Positions 46,353 through 54,250 of a stretch of DNA of 64,000 nucleotides are shown here, one piece after another. The DNA lies in NCBI GenBank assembly GCA_947492955.1, contig CANLOV010000003.1:62001-126000 (forward strand), read 5' to 3'. This stretch comes from an uncultured Cellulophaga sp. Its GTDB lineage: Bacteria; Bacteroidota; Bacteroidia; Flavobacteriales; Flavobacteriaceae. Each line of letters opens with the position of its first letter. The stretch's first letter is position 1. The notes under the pieces were generated by a model that was not told the origin of the DNA, did no database searches, and was given only the letters and a program-made list of their open reading frames with translations. A program made the translations under genes and the position numbers.

Positions 46353-46375
46353 ATAGTGCAACTAAGTTGCACTAT
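46353..46375. promoter_or_regulatory. Zur-type operator 1 (distal), zur / merC intergenic region
   Basis: Perfect 23-bp palindrome centred on A46364 with core TGCAACTAAGTTGCA and arms extended by ATAG / CTAT. It covers the -33 TTG of the rightward promoter and sits directly in front of the leftward regulator gene. Its core recurs three more times in the window, only in front of the two plus-strand operons. Confidence 0.82.
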
Positions 46376-46398
46376 AAAAATAATTATATTAATATTGC
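46367..46398 (+). promoter_or_regulatory. promoter of the first zinc-island operon
   Basis: TTG (46367-46369), 20-base spacer, TAATATTGC (46390-46398), one mismatch to TAnnTTTGC. The -33 element lies in operator 1 and the end of the -7 element in operator 2, so binding of the repressor to both would cover the promoter. ATG of the first gene is 26 bases downstream. Confidence 0.7.
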
Positions 46399-46410
46399 AA
46401 CTTAGTTGCA
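46396..46410. promoter_or_regulatory. Zur-type operator 2 (proximal)
   Basis: Perfect palindrome TGCAACTTAGTTGCA centred on 46403, 39 bp from the centre of operator 1. It overlaps the 3' end of the -7 element. The bases after it (TTAAAATA) are the same as those after operator 4 at 55289-55296. Confidence 0.82.
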
Positions 46411-46423
46411 TTAAAATATTAAT

Positions 46424-46843
46424 ATGAATTTATCAATAAAAAATAAGCCAGATTCCATTGGCATTATTTCTAGTACATTATGCCTAATACATTGTTTAGC
46501 TACACCATTACTTTTTGCTGCACAAATCCATATTGTAAATGGTGGTCATGGTAAACCCTTTTGGTGGTCAAACATCGATTTAATTTTTTTATTAATTTCT
46601 TCTTTAGCAATATATAAAGCAAGCCTTAACGGAACAAAAGAATGGATTAAAATTGCACTTTGGGGGAGTTTTCTTCTGTTAACATTTATAATAGTAAACG
46701 AAAAAATGGCTTGGTATCATATCCCTGAGCCAGCTATTTATATACCTACATTAAGCCTAATATTTTTACATATCTATAATAATAAATATTGTCAATGTAA
46801 AGATGAATCGTGTTGTGTAAACGATAGACAAAAAAATGGATAA
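46424..46843 (+). CDS. MerC-domain membrane protein
   Basis: Protein of 139 residues with four membrane helices. The MerC signature is in the first helix, STLCLIHCLATPLLF, with the metal-binding Cys pair, and the tail carries a second Cys cluster (NKYCQCKDESCCVND). MerC proteins import mercuric ions in mer operons, but no merA or merR is here. The gene is first behind a Zur-type operator pair, so a role in zinc or other soft-metal movement is more likely. It overlaps folE by eight bases. Confidence 0.82.
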   Translation: MNLSIKNKPDSIGIISSTLCLIHCLATPLLFAAQIHIVNGGHGKPFWWSNIDLIFLLISSLAIYKASLNGTKEWIKIALWGSFLLLTFIIVNEKMAWYHIPEPAIYIPTLSLIFLHIYNNKYCQCKDESCCVNDRQKNG

Positions 46844-47489
46844 AAAAGACATTGAAATAATAGGTAATAACCATATATCTACAAGTGTTGAAACTCCAAT
46901 GCTTTCCAATGCATTTGATAAATCGGATGATGAAAAGATAAAAAACATTCAGCAGCATTTTAAAAAAATTATGGAAGAGTTAGGTCTCGATTTATCAGAT
47001 GATAGCTTGTCTGGTACACCATATCGTTTTGCTAAAATGTACGTAAAAGAACTATTCTATGGCTTAAACCCTAAAAACAAGCCAAAATTATCGGTTTTTG
47101 ATAATAAATATGGTTATAAAAAAATGTTGATAGAGCAGAATATAACCATAGATTCTTCTTGCGAACACCACTTTTTACCCATAACAGGGCACGCGCATAT
47201 TGCCTATATACCAAATGATAAAGTGATAGGGCTTTCTAAAATAAATAGATTGGTAGATTATTATGCACATAGACCACAGGTACAAGAAAGATTGTCTTTG
47301 CAAATTCTTAAAGAATTACAAAATGCATTAGATACAAAAGATGTTATTGTAATGATTTCTGCAAAACACCTGTGTGTATCCTCTAGAGGAATTAAAGACA
47401 AAGATAGTTTTACAACTTCTATAGAGTATGGAGGATGCTTTGAAAGCAAAGAAAATCGTGATGAATTTTTAAATGTAATTAACAATTAA
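46836..47489 (+). CDS. folE: GTP cyclohydrolase I (zinc type)
   Basis: Protein of 217 residues catalysing the first step of tetrahydrofolate synthesis, GTP to dihydroneopterin triphosphate. The three zinc ligands of FolE type IA are present: Cys109 and His112 in SSCEHHFLPI, and Cys180 in SAKHLCVSSRGIKD, with the same 71-residue spacing as in E. coli. It is therefore not the zinc-independent FolE2. Its place behind a Zur-type promoter and upstream of a COG0523 GTPase is notable. It may be a second copy next to a housekeeping folE elsewhere, which the window cannot show. Confidence 0.93.
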   Translation: MDKKDIEIIGNNHISTSVETPMLSNAFDKSDDEKIKNIQQHFKKIMEELGLDLSDDSLSGTPYRFAKMYVKELFYGLNPKNKPKLSVFDNKYGYKKMLIEQNITIDSSCEHHFLPITGHAHIAYIPNDKVIGLSKINRLVDYYAHRPQVQERLSLQILKELQNALDTKDVIVMISAKHLCVSSRGIKDKDSFTTSIEYGGCFESKENRDEFLNVINN

Positions 47490-47500
47490 AAAATATAAGA

Positions 47501-47977
47501 ATGATATCAAAAGAACAAGTACTAGAAGCACAAACCACATGGGGAAATGGTGTAGTAAAAATAGGAGTATTAAAACAGGAAAGACAGGAATGCGAAAAAT
47601 TCACTAGCAAATTTCTTGATGAGTTATATGCATTTGAGGCAGGTACAGTTTTATTTAAACCTACCAAATGTGCTATAGAACAATTTAGACCTACTAAACC
47701 AGAAGCATTATCATATTTTATAGCAGGAGAAAATCGTGCCTGTAACGAGGATAAAGGTTTTGCTATTAATCCTTGGACAAAGGTAAGGTTTGAGAATTCT
47801 GGTATTATTTTAGGAGAAAAACGTGCTATTGCCATGGGGAATTACTTTTTTACAGATTTAAAAGGTAATGAGGCTAAAGTAGAATATACATTTGGCTATA
47901 AGTTAGTTGATCATAAACTAAAGATAGACCTGCATCATTCATCATTCCCTTTCAGTTTAGACGATACTATTGCATAA
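47501..47977 (+). CDS. NTF2/SnoaL-like protein of the zinc island
   Basis: Protein of 158 residues without signal or membrane segment. It has a cone-like alpha+beta layout: MISKEQVLEAQTTWGNGVVKIG helix, LDELYAFEAGTVLFKPTK, then strands INPWTKVRFENSGIILGEKRAIAMGNYFF and VEYTFGYKLVDHKLKIDLHHSSFPF. I recall homologues labelled phosphoribosyl-AMP cyclohydrolase in databases, yet none of the HisI metal motifs are present here, so that name should not be used. His and Cys residues (LHHSS, ENRACNEDKG) could bind metal. Its stop overlaps the next start by one base (TAATG). Confidence 0.65.
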   Translation: MISKEQVLEAQTTWGNGVVKIGVLKQERQECEKFTSKFLDELYAFEAGTVLFKPTKCAIEQFRPTKPEALSYFIAGENRACNEDKGFAINPWTKVRFENSGIILGEKRAIAMGNYFFTDLKGNEAKVEYTFGYKLVDHKLKIDLHHSSFPFSLDDTIA

Positions 47978-48388
47978 TGTACAAGTGCTTGCACCTTGTG
48001 TGCCCTACCGATTGTTTAGAATCTATTATAAACAATAGATTTAAGTATGAAAATTACTTTTATACTTCTTTGGGGAACTCTGTTATGTTTAATAGTAACA
48101 CCATAAGCGAAATTAAAAAACTGATTCTAAAACATAGTATAGCAGAAGTTTCAAATAGAAGTAAATAATCAAAAAGCACATTCTAATATATTATGGCGAA
48201 CAGATAGAAAGCAATTTGCTATTCTTTCTTATTACTTAAATAAGAAAATAAGCGAATTACAATCTGAATTAAATAACTTGTTTTCGACACCAATTAAATT
48301 AAGTGGTAAAATTTACTACAAGCAAGAGAATGTCTTTAGTAATATATATTCTAATTTATTGTGTATTGAAAAACATTATTTAAACTAA
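47977..48388 (+). pseudogene. small gene split by a frameshift
   Basis: The first frame (47977-48168) encodes 63 residues from ATG, MYKCLHLVCPTDCLESIINN to IAEVSNRSK. A second frame, shifted by one base, is open from 48143 to a stop at 48388 and continues with VNNQKAHSNILWRTDRKQF to CIEKHYLN. Both have the codon use of the region, and together they make a plausible protein of about 137 residues. The crossing must lie within 48143-48168. The start is coupled to the previous stop (TAATG), so an intact gene was once, or still is, part of the operon. A sequencing error or programmed frameshift are the alternatives. Function not known. Confidence 0.6.
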
Positions 48389-48447
48389 AAAATATCTATA
48401 GATACCTATCTAAAGTACAATGGTTTCATTAATACAAACTAAATATA

Positions 48448-50127
48448 ATGGAATATAATAGAAGAAAGTTTGTAGCTTTTTTAGGAAAAGCAGGTTTAGG
48501 AATAGCTTTAATACTTCCTTACTTAACAAGTTGTGGAAATAATACTTCAAGTCCAAAAACAGCAGAAAGTATTTCCGCAGAAAATCTTAAACGGTTAAAG
48601 GAGCTATCTTTAGAAGGCTTACTACCATCTAACAAAGACGATTTATTACTTACAAAAGGATTAAATTACCATACTATCATAAAATGGGGAGATCGCATTA
48701 ATGATAAAGATACTTTTGGATTTAATAACGATTTTACTTGTTTTATTCCTTTTGATAAAAACAATCCTTATGATGGTTTATTATGGGTAAATCATGAGTA
48801 TGTAACTTCACTCTTTGTTTCAGGTTTCAATTCTAAAAAAAACAAAGACTCTTTGCAACTTAAGACTAAAGAACAAGTAAATAAAGAGATGTATAATGTT
48901 GGAGGGACCATTGTAAGAATAAAGCAAGAAAACGGGTTATGGAAAGTAGTAGAAAACGATCCGCATAATAAACGCATAACAGCACATACTCCAATAGAAA
49001 TTAATTGGGATACCCCAATAAAAGAGAAAACAACAATAATAGGAACTAATAGTAATTGTTCTGGAGGAATTACTCCTTGGAACACATTTCTTACTTGCGA
49101 AGAAAACTATGATAGCTTTTTTGGGGAAACAGTATATGACAAAGAAGGTACCTACAAACATAAACCAGGTATTTACGGATGGGAAAAATTTTATAATTAT
49201 CCTCCCGAACACTATGGCTGGGTGGTTGAAGTAAATCCAAAAAACGGAACAGCTAAAAAACACATTGCTTTAGGGAGGTTTGCCCATGAATGTTGTACAC
49301 TTTATGAACTTCCAGATCAAAGAATAGTAGCTTACACAGGAGATGATGCGAATGATGAGCATCTGTACAAATTCATTTCATCTAAACCTAGTTCTTTAAA
49401 AGAAGGTACTCTTTATGTAGCCGATGTAGAAAATGGCAATTGGCTGGCTTTAGATTGGGAAAATCAACCTATTTTAAAAAGTAATTTTAAAAACCAAACC
49501 GAGGTGCTTATTAGAACAAGAGAAGCAGCAAAACTATTAGGTGCCACAGCGTTAAATCGTCCCGAAGATATCGAAATTGACCCTGTTACAGGTAATATAC
49601 TAGTCTCTTTAACCAATAATAAAAGTAAAAATGATTATCATGGCTCAATTTTAAAAATAGAAGAATCCAATGGTGTATTTGATGCGTTAACTTTTAAAGC
49701 GTCAAACTATATGGCTGGCGGAGAAGAAAATGGATTTTCTTGTCCAGATAATTTAGCATTTGATTTATCTGGGAATCTTTGGATGACTACAGATATGTCT
49801 GGAAATGCTATGAATAAAGAAAATGGTCCATACATGCCCTTTAAGAATAATAGCCTTTTTGTAATACCAAGATATGGAAAAGATGCAGGTAAAGTAATTC
49901 GTGTTGTATCTGCTCCCACAGATGCTGAACTTACGGGACCATGGTTTGCTCCTGATGGTAAAACACTTTTTTTAAGTGTACAACACCCCGGAGAACAAAG
50001 TAAAGATTTAGAAAACTTAACAAGTAAATGGCCTTTTTATACCGATAATATTCCTAAACCAGCCGTTGTTGCCATTACTGGTGATTTAATTGAGAAAATG
50101 AATTATCTAAATAAAATAGAATCTTAA
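48448..50127 (+). CDS. PhoX-type phosphatase (DUF839 family)
   Basis: Exported protein of 559 residues with a twin-arginine-like signal (NRRKFVAFLGKAGLG) that ends in a lipobox-like LTSCG. The PhoX family signature is seen in NCSGGITPWNTFLTCEENY (about 200-220), AHECC, VAYTGDDANDEHLYKFIS and the C-terminal GPWFAPDGKTLFLSVQHPGE. Characterised PhoX enzymes are beta-propeller alkaline phosphatases using Fe and Ca, unlike the zinc enzyme PhoA. Placing such an enzyme in a zinc-regulated operon suggests replacement of a zinc phosphatase. Whether this member is a phosphomonoesterase is inferred from the family. It is 59 bases after the frameshifted gene. Confidence 0.85.
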   Translation: MEYNRRKFVAFLGKAGLGIALILPYLTSCGNNTSSPKTAESISAENLKRLKELSLEGLLPSNKDDLLLTKGLNYHTIIKWGDRINDKDTFGFNNDFTCFIPFDKNNPYDGLLWVNHEYVTSLFVSGFNSKKNKDSLQLKTKEQVNKEMYNVGGTIVRIKQENGLWKVVENDPHNKRITAHTPIEINWDTPIKEKTTIIGTNSNCSGGITPWNTFLTCEENYDSFFGETVYDKEGTYKHKPGIYGWEKFYNYPPEHYGWVVEVNPKNGTAKKHIALGRFAHECCTLYELPDQRIVAYTGDDANDEHLYKFISSKPSSLKEGTLYVADVENGNWLALDWENQPILKSNFKNQTEVLIRTREAAKLLGATALNRPEDIEIDPVTGNILVSLTNNKSKNDYHGSILKIEESNGVFDALTFKASNYMAGGEENGFSCPDNLAFDLSGNLWMTTDMSGNAMNKENGPYMPFKNNSLFVIPRYGKDAGKVIRVVSAPTDAELTGPWFAPDGKTLFLSVQHPGEQSKDLENLTSKWPFYTDNIPKPAVVAITGDLIEKMNYLNKIES

Positions 50128-50147
50128 TTCGATTAAAGAAAGTATAA

Positions 50148-51350
50148 ATGAAAAAACTCCCCGTAACTGTATTAAGTGGTTTTTTAGGAGCTGGTAAAAC
50201 AACTTTACTTAATCATATATTACACAATAAAGAAGGTTTAAAAGTGGCCGTTATAGTAAATGATATGAGTGAAGTTAATATTGACGCTCAATTTATTGAA
50301 AACGAAAACACACTTTCTAGAACCGAAGAAAAACTTGTAGAGATGAGTAACGGATGTATTTGCTGTACTTTACGAGAAGACCTCATGGTAGAAGTAGAAA
50401 AATTAGCTAATCAAAATAAGTTCGACTATCTATTGATTGAAAGTACAGGAATAAGTGAACCTATTCCTGTAGCTGAAACTTTTACTTTTGAAAGCGAAGA
50501 CGGCACCATAGATTTAAGTCGCTTTAGTTATATAGATACCATGGTAACAGTGGTAGATGCATTTAACTTTTTAAAAGATTTTTCTAGCCCAGATTATTTA
50601 GTTTCAAGAGAGTTAACAAATATAGAAGGAGATGATAGAACTATAGTTAATTTATTAACCGACCAAATTGAATTTGCGAATGTTATACTTATTAATAAAA
50701 TTGACTTAGTAACTAAAGAACAGTTAGAAGAGCTTAAAGCCATTATTAACTCCTTAAACCCTGAAGCTAAAATTATATATACCCAACAATCTAAAGTTAA
50801 ACCTACAGACGTAATTAATACAGAGTTATTTGATTATGAAAAAGCCGAAGCTTCCGCTGGGTGGTTAAAAGAATTAGAGAATGAGCACGTTCCTGAAACA
50901 GAAGAATATGGTATTGGTTCCTTTGTTTTTAGAAGTAAAAAACCATTTCACCCCCAACGCTTTCTAAATTACCTTAATCAGAGTTTCCCTCAAAATGTTA
51001 TTAGAAGTAAAGGTTTATTTTGGCTAGCATCTAGACCCAAACAAGCACTTATATGGAGTTCTGCAGGTGGCTCTTGTAAAGCTGATAATGATGGTGTTTG
51101 GTGGGCATCTATGCTTTTTTCTGAAAGAATTAACTATACTGCTTTCATTGAAAACCAAACAGAAATAGAATCGAATTGGGATCCCCTTTTTGGAGATAGA
51201 AAAATAGAACTCGTATTTATAGGGCAATATTTAGAACAAGAAAAAATTATTAATCAACTAAATGAATGCCTTTTATCTAATACTGAAATAGAACAATGGC
51301 AAGACCATTTATTCCCAGAGATAGACCAATGGCCTATTCAAAAAATTTAA
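50148..51350 (+). CDS. COG0523 GTPase, ZigA/YciC-type zinc metallochaperone
   Basis: G3E-family GTPase of 400 residues. Walker A is [15 protein letters not shown] (about 10-24), the CxCC metal motif is [11 protein letters not shown] (about 69-79), the guanine motif is NKID. The long C-terminal CobW_C domain contains [32 protein letters not shown], which is characteristic for the zinc-linked ZigA/YciC(ZagA) branch. Such proteins deliver zinc to client enzymes during starvation. In Bacillus ZagA has been linked to FolE; here folE is three genes upstream in the same operon. Twenty bases separate it from the phosphatase gene. Confidence 0.92.
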   Translation: MKKLPVTVLSGFLGAGKTTLLNHILHNKEGLKVAVIVNDMSEVNIDAQFIENENTLSRTEEKLVEMSNGCICCTLREDLMVEVEKLANQNKFDYLLIESTGISEPIPVAETFTFESEDGTIDLSRFSYIDTMVTVVDAFNFLKDFSSPDYLVSRELTNIEGDDRTIVNLLTDQIEFANVILINKIDLVTKEQLEELKAIINSLNPEAKIIYTQQSKVKPTDVINTELFDYEKAEASAGWLKELENEHVPETEEYGIGSFVFRSKKPFHPQRFLNYLNQSFPQNVIRSKGLFWLASRPKQALIWSSAGGSCKADNDGVWWASMLFSERINYTAFIENQTEIESNWDPLFGDRKIELVFIGQYLEQEKIINQLNECLLSNTEIEQWQDHLFPEIDQWPIQKI

Positions 51351-51401
51351 TACTAAAACCATAGAGAAAAACGTTAAGTATTAGGCTTTAAAAGCTCTAA
51401 A

Positions 51402-52034
51402 ATGATTAAAACAGATAATCTTACATTTTATTACAACAAGGAAAAAAAAGATGCTTTTTCATTTCCCAATATCACTTTAAAAGAACAAGAAGATTTACTC
51501 ATTTTAGGAAAATCAGGAATAGGCAAAACAACTTTTTTACACCTTTTGGCTGGCTTACTAAAACCTACAAGCGGAAAGGTAAGTATTAACAATGTTGATA
51601 TAAACTCATTATCAAATAATAAGTTAGATAAATTTAGAGGGCAAAACATTGGATTGGTATTTCAAAAAAAACATGCTATACAGTCTTTAAGCGTTTTAAA
51701 AAACTTGGAAGCACGTCTTTTTTTTAGTAAAAAAACGGTTCCTAATTCAGAGATAGAAACCCTGCTACAAAAATTAGGCTTAAGTGCATTTAAACACAAA
51801 AGATTAAATGAACTTAGCGAGGGGCAACTGCAACGTCTTAATATTGCAATGTCTGTTATACATAAACCAAAAGTAATTTTAGCAGACGAACCCACCTCTA
51901 GCCTAGACGATGAAAACTGTAAAATTGTTGTAGAGTTACTTAAAAAACAAGCAAAACTTAATAATGCCTGCTTAATTATAATTACACACGATTCTAGAAT
52001 TAAACCATTCTTTCAAAACACCATTATAATATGA
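51402..52034 (+). CDS. ABC transporter ATP-binding protein, LolD/MacB type
   Basis: Nucleotide-binding subunit of 210 residues. Walker A LGKSGIGKTTFLHLLAGLL, Q-loop VFQKKHAIQSL, signature LSEGQLQRLNIAMSV, Walker B VILADEPTSSLDD and the H-loop THDSR are complete. The signature reads LSEGQ in place of LSGGQ. It overlaps the permease gene by ATGA. The group is mechanotransmission-type (LolCDE, MacB), which suggests work on the cell envelope and not simple ion import. Confidence 0.92.
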   Translation: MIKTDNLTFYYNKEKKDAFSFPNITLKEQEDLLILGKSGIGKTTFLHLLAGLLKPTSGKVSINNVDINSLSNNKLDKFRGQNIGLVFQKKHAIQSLSVLKNLEARLFFSKKTVPNSEIETLLQKLGLSAFKHKRLNELSEGQLQRLNIAMSVIHKPKVILADEPTSSLDDENCKIVVELLKKQAKLNNACLIIITHDSRIKPFFQNTIII

Positions 52035-53245
52035 ATATTTGGAAGATTGCTTTACATAATATAAAGTCTAAACCATTATACACTGCTTTAAGTGTTTTAA
52101 CCTTAGCATTAAGTATTTCATTACTTCTTGCTATGCAGCAATTAAAAAATTCTTTTCAATACCAAATTAAAAATAATTTAGGAGAAATAGATTTAGTTAT
52201 TGGTACAAAAGGCAGCCCATTACAATTAATACTAGCTTCTGTATTACATTTAGATAACCCAACAGGTAATATTTCATATAACGAAGCAAAGAAAATTAGT
52301 AATACCCCTAGCATTAAATCGGCTATTCCAATTTCTTATGGCGATAATTATAAAGGTTTTAGAATTATTGGCACAAACAAAGCTTTTAAAAAACTTTATA
52401 AGGCTAAACTACAAAAGGGACGAGATTTTAATAATCCCATGGAGGTAATTATTGGGCACACTGTTGCTAAACAATTAAAACTTTCAATAGGAGATACATT
52501 TTTAAGTTCTCATGGTTTAGTAGAATCAGACATAGAAATACATGACGAAAAATTTACTATAGTTGGTATTTTAAAACCTACCAAAAAAGTTATAGACCGC
52601 TTAGTTATATGTAATTTAGAAAGTATATGGGATATTCATGAACATGAAGAGGATATAGATATCAATAAAAATCATGATAAAAAAGAACATAACTACGATA
52701 ATGAAATAACGGCATTATTAGTTTCTTTTAGAAATCCTACAGGTTTTTTAACAATACCTAGAATAATTAACGAGCGTAGCAATATGCAAGCTGCATTACC
52801 AAAATACGAACTAGATAAATTATACAATTATATGGGTATTGGCATTAAAACCATTACTTGGATAGCCTATTTAGTGCTTATAATAGCCGGATTAACTATA
52901 TTTATAAGCCTATACAAGATGGTTAAAGAGCGTGCTTTTGATTTAGCTCTTTTACGAACCTATGGCGCAACCAATTTCCAAGTAATGAAAATCGTTGCCT
53001 ATGAAGGAATTATTATAGTTCTTTTTGCCTTTTTAATTGGTATCGCAAGTATTAAAATAGTTTTACCATTGCTACTTAAAACTATTGACTTAGGTTTTAA
53101 AGTTAATTTACTGCAACAATTACCATTACAAATGATATTGCAAATAGGAGCAATAGTTTTTGTTATTATGTTTTTGGCTATTGCTGTAGCAGTGCATCCG
53201 ATTATGAAAATGAAAGTGTCAGAAATTTTAAGAAATGAAAAATAA
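52031..53245 (+). CDS. FtsX/MacB-type ABC permease with His/Asp-rich periplasmic loop
   Basis: Permease of 404 residues with the type VII layout: one N-terminal helix (about 17-37), a large periplasmic domain and three C-terminal helices (about 275-295, 325-350, 365-390). Within the periplasmic domain, residues about 201-226 form a hydrophilic loop with His, Asp and Glu (DIHEHEEDIDIN, then NHDKKEHNYDNE), a probable metal-binding insertion. The FtsX core is seen in VKERAFDLALLRTYGATNFQVMKI. ATGA overlap with the ATPase and an 11-base overlap with the next gene show tight coupling. Confidence 0.88.
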   Translation: MNIWKIALHNIKSKPLYTALSVLTLALSISLLLAMQQLKNSFQYQIKNNLGEIDLVIGTKGSPLQLILASVLHLDNPTGNISYNEAKKISNTPSIKSAIPISYGDNYKGFRIIGTNKAFKKLYKAKLQKGRDFNNPMEVIIGHTVAKQLKLSIGDTFLSSHGLVESDIEIHDEKFTIVGILKPTKKVIDRLVICNLESIWDIHEHEEDIDINKNHDKKEHNYDNEITALLVSFRNPTGFLTIPRIINERSNMQAALPKYELDKLYNYMGIGIKTITWIAYLVLIIAGLTIFISLYKMVKERAFDLALLRTYGATNFQVMKIVAYEGIIIVLFAFLIGIASIKIVLPLLLKTIDLGFKVNLLQQLPLQMILQIGAIVFVIMFLAIAVAVHPIMKMKVSEILRNEK

Positions 53246-53666
53246 AATATTAATCGTATTAATTTCCCTAACCGGTTTAGTGTCTTTTTCTCAAAAGAGT
53301 ATTACATGGGAAGATTTATCAAAAGTAGAATTCACAGAAAAATTTTATCCTTCTTACGATCAAAACTTTTTAGAACCAAAGTTTTCAGAATCGGTTAAAG
53401 CTTTAGAAGGAGAATTAATAATGATAACAGGGTATTTTTTAAATATAGACCCTAATGAAAAAATGTATATCCTATCTAAAGGGCCAATGGCATCTTGTTT
53501 TTTTTGCGGTATAGGAGGTCCCGAAACTGCTATGGAACTTCAATTTAAATCTAAACCAAAGTTTAAGACTGATGACATTATAGTGGTAACTGGTAAATTA
53601 GTATTGAATAAAGACGATATTGAACATTTTAATTATATCCTAACGGAATGCGAAGGTCAACTTTAA
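53235..53666 (+). CDS. periplasmic DUF3299-like protein
   Basis: Exported protein of 143 residues with a signal peptide (MKNKILIVLISLTGLVSFSQ). Its opening ITWEDL, the middle VKALEGELIMITGYFLNI and the late VTGKLVLN resemble the OB-like DUF3299 family, which I recall next to LolD/FtsX-type transporters in zinc-responsive loci of proteobacteria. Two cysteines in ASCFFCGIGG and one in TECEGQ could bind metal. The 11-base overlap with the permease gene suggests that it is the periplasmic partner of that transporter. Confidence 0.65.
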   Translation: MKNKILIVLISLTGLVSFSQKSITWEDLSKVEFTEKFYPSYDQNFLEPKFSESVKALEGELIMITGYFLNIDPNEKMYILSKGPMASCFFCGIGGPETAMELQFKSKPKFKTDDIIVVTGKLVLNKDDIEHFNYILTECEGQL

Positions 53667-53692
53667 AATAAAATAAAGCAAGAGCAACAAAC

Positions 53693-54220
53693 ATGTCAAT
53701 TAAAATCGGAATCATCACTGTAAGCGATAGAGCAAGTAAAGGAATTTATGAAGACCTAAGCGGAAAAGCAATAATAAATACACTACAAAATTATTTAATT
53801 TCTACTTGGAAAGAGGTTTACAAAATAGTCCCAGATGAGCAAGCGCTTATAGAGAAAACAATCATTGATATGGTAGATAATCAAAATTGCTGTTTAGTTA
53901 TTACAACAGGTGGTACTGGCCCAGCAAAAAGAGATGTAACACCAGAAGCTACTGAAGCTGTATGTGATCGTATGATGCCGGGTTTTGGAGAACTTATGAG
54001 AGCAGAATCGTTAAAACATGTGCCAACAGCAATTCTATCTAGGCAAACTGCTGGTTTAAGAGGAACTAGTTTAATTATTAACCTTCCAGGCAAACCTAAA
54101 TCTATACGCGAATGTTTAGACGCTGTTTTTCCTGCTATCCCCTATTGCATAGATCTAATGGAAGGTCCTTATTTAAAATGTAATGAAAACAATATAAAAC
54201 CTTTTAGGCCAAAAAAATAA
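53693..54220 (+). CDS. mogA: molybdopterin adenylyltransferase MogA-like
   Basis: MoaB/MogA-family protein of 175 residues. IGIITVSDRASKGIYEDLSG, the nucleotide loop CLVITTGGTGPAKRDVTPEAT, and LRGTSLIINLPGKPKSIRECLDAVFPAIPYCIDLM are all in the expected order. The length and the RDVTPEA motif favour MogA over MoaB. It activates molybdopterin by adenylation before metal insertion. No other molybdenum-cofactor gene is in the window; why it is here, between a transporter and a COG0523 GTPase, is unclear. Confidence 0.9.
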   Translation: MSIKIGIITVSDRASKGIYEDLSGKAIINTLQNYLISTWKEVYKIVPDEQALIEKTIIDMVDNQNCCLVITTGGTGPAKRDVTPEATEAVCDRMMPGFGELMRAESLKHVPTAILSRQTAGLRGTSLIINLPGKPKSIRECLDAVFPAIPYCIDLMEGPYLKCNENNIKPFRPKK

Positions 54221-54250
54221 AACATAGTAGCAATGATTAGTGTTTAAAAT

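Noticed and set aside
46424-46843. Mercury resistance locus
   Set aside because: Only a MerC domain is found. There is no merA, merP, merT or MerR-type regulator, and the operator belongs to a Fur-family palindrome.
47501-47977. Phosphoribosyl-AMP cyclohydrolase (HisI)
   Set aside because: The HisI metal-binding and Cys motifs are not present, and the fold pattern fits an NTF2-like protein.
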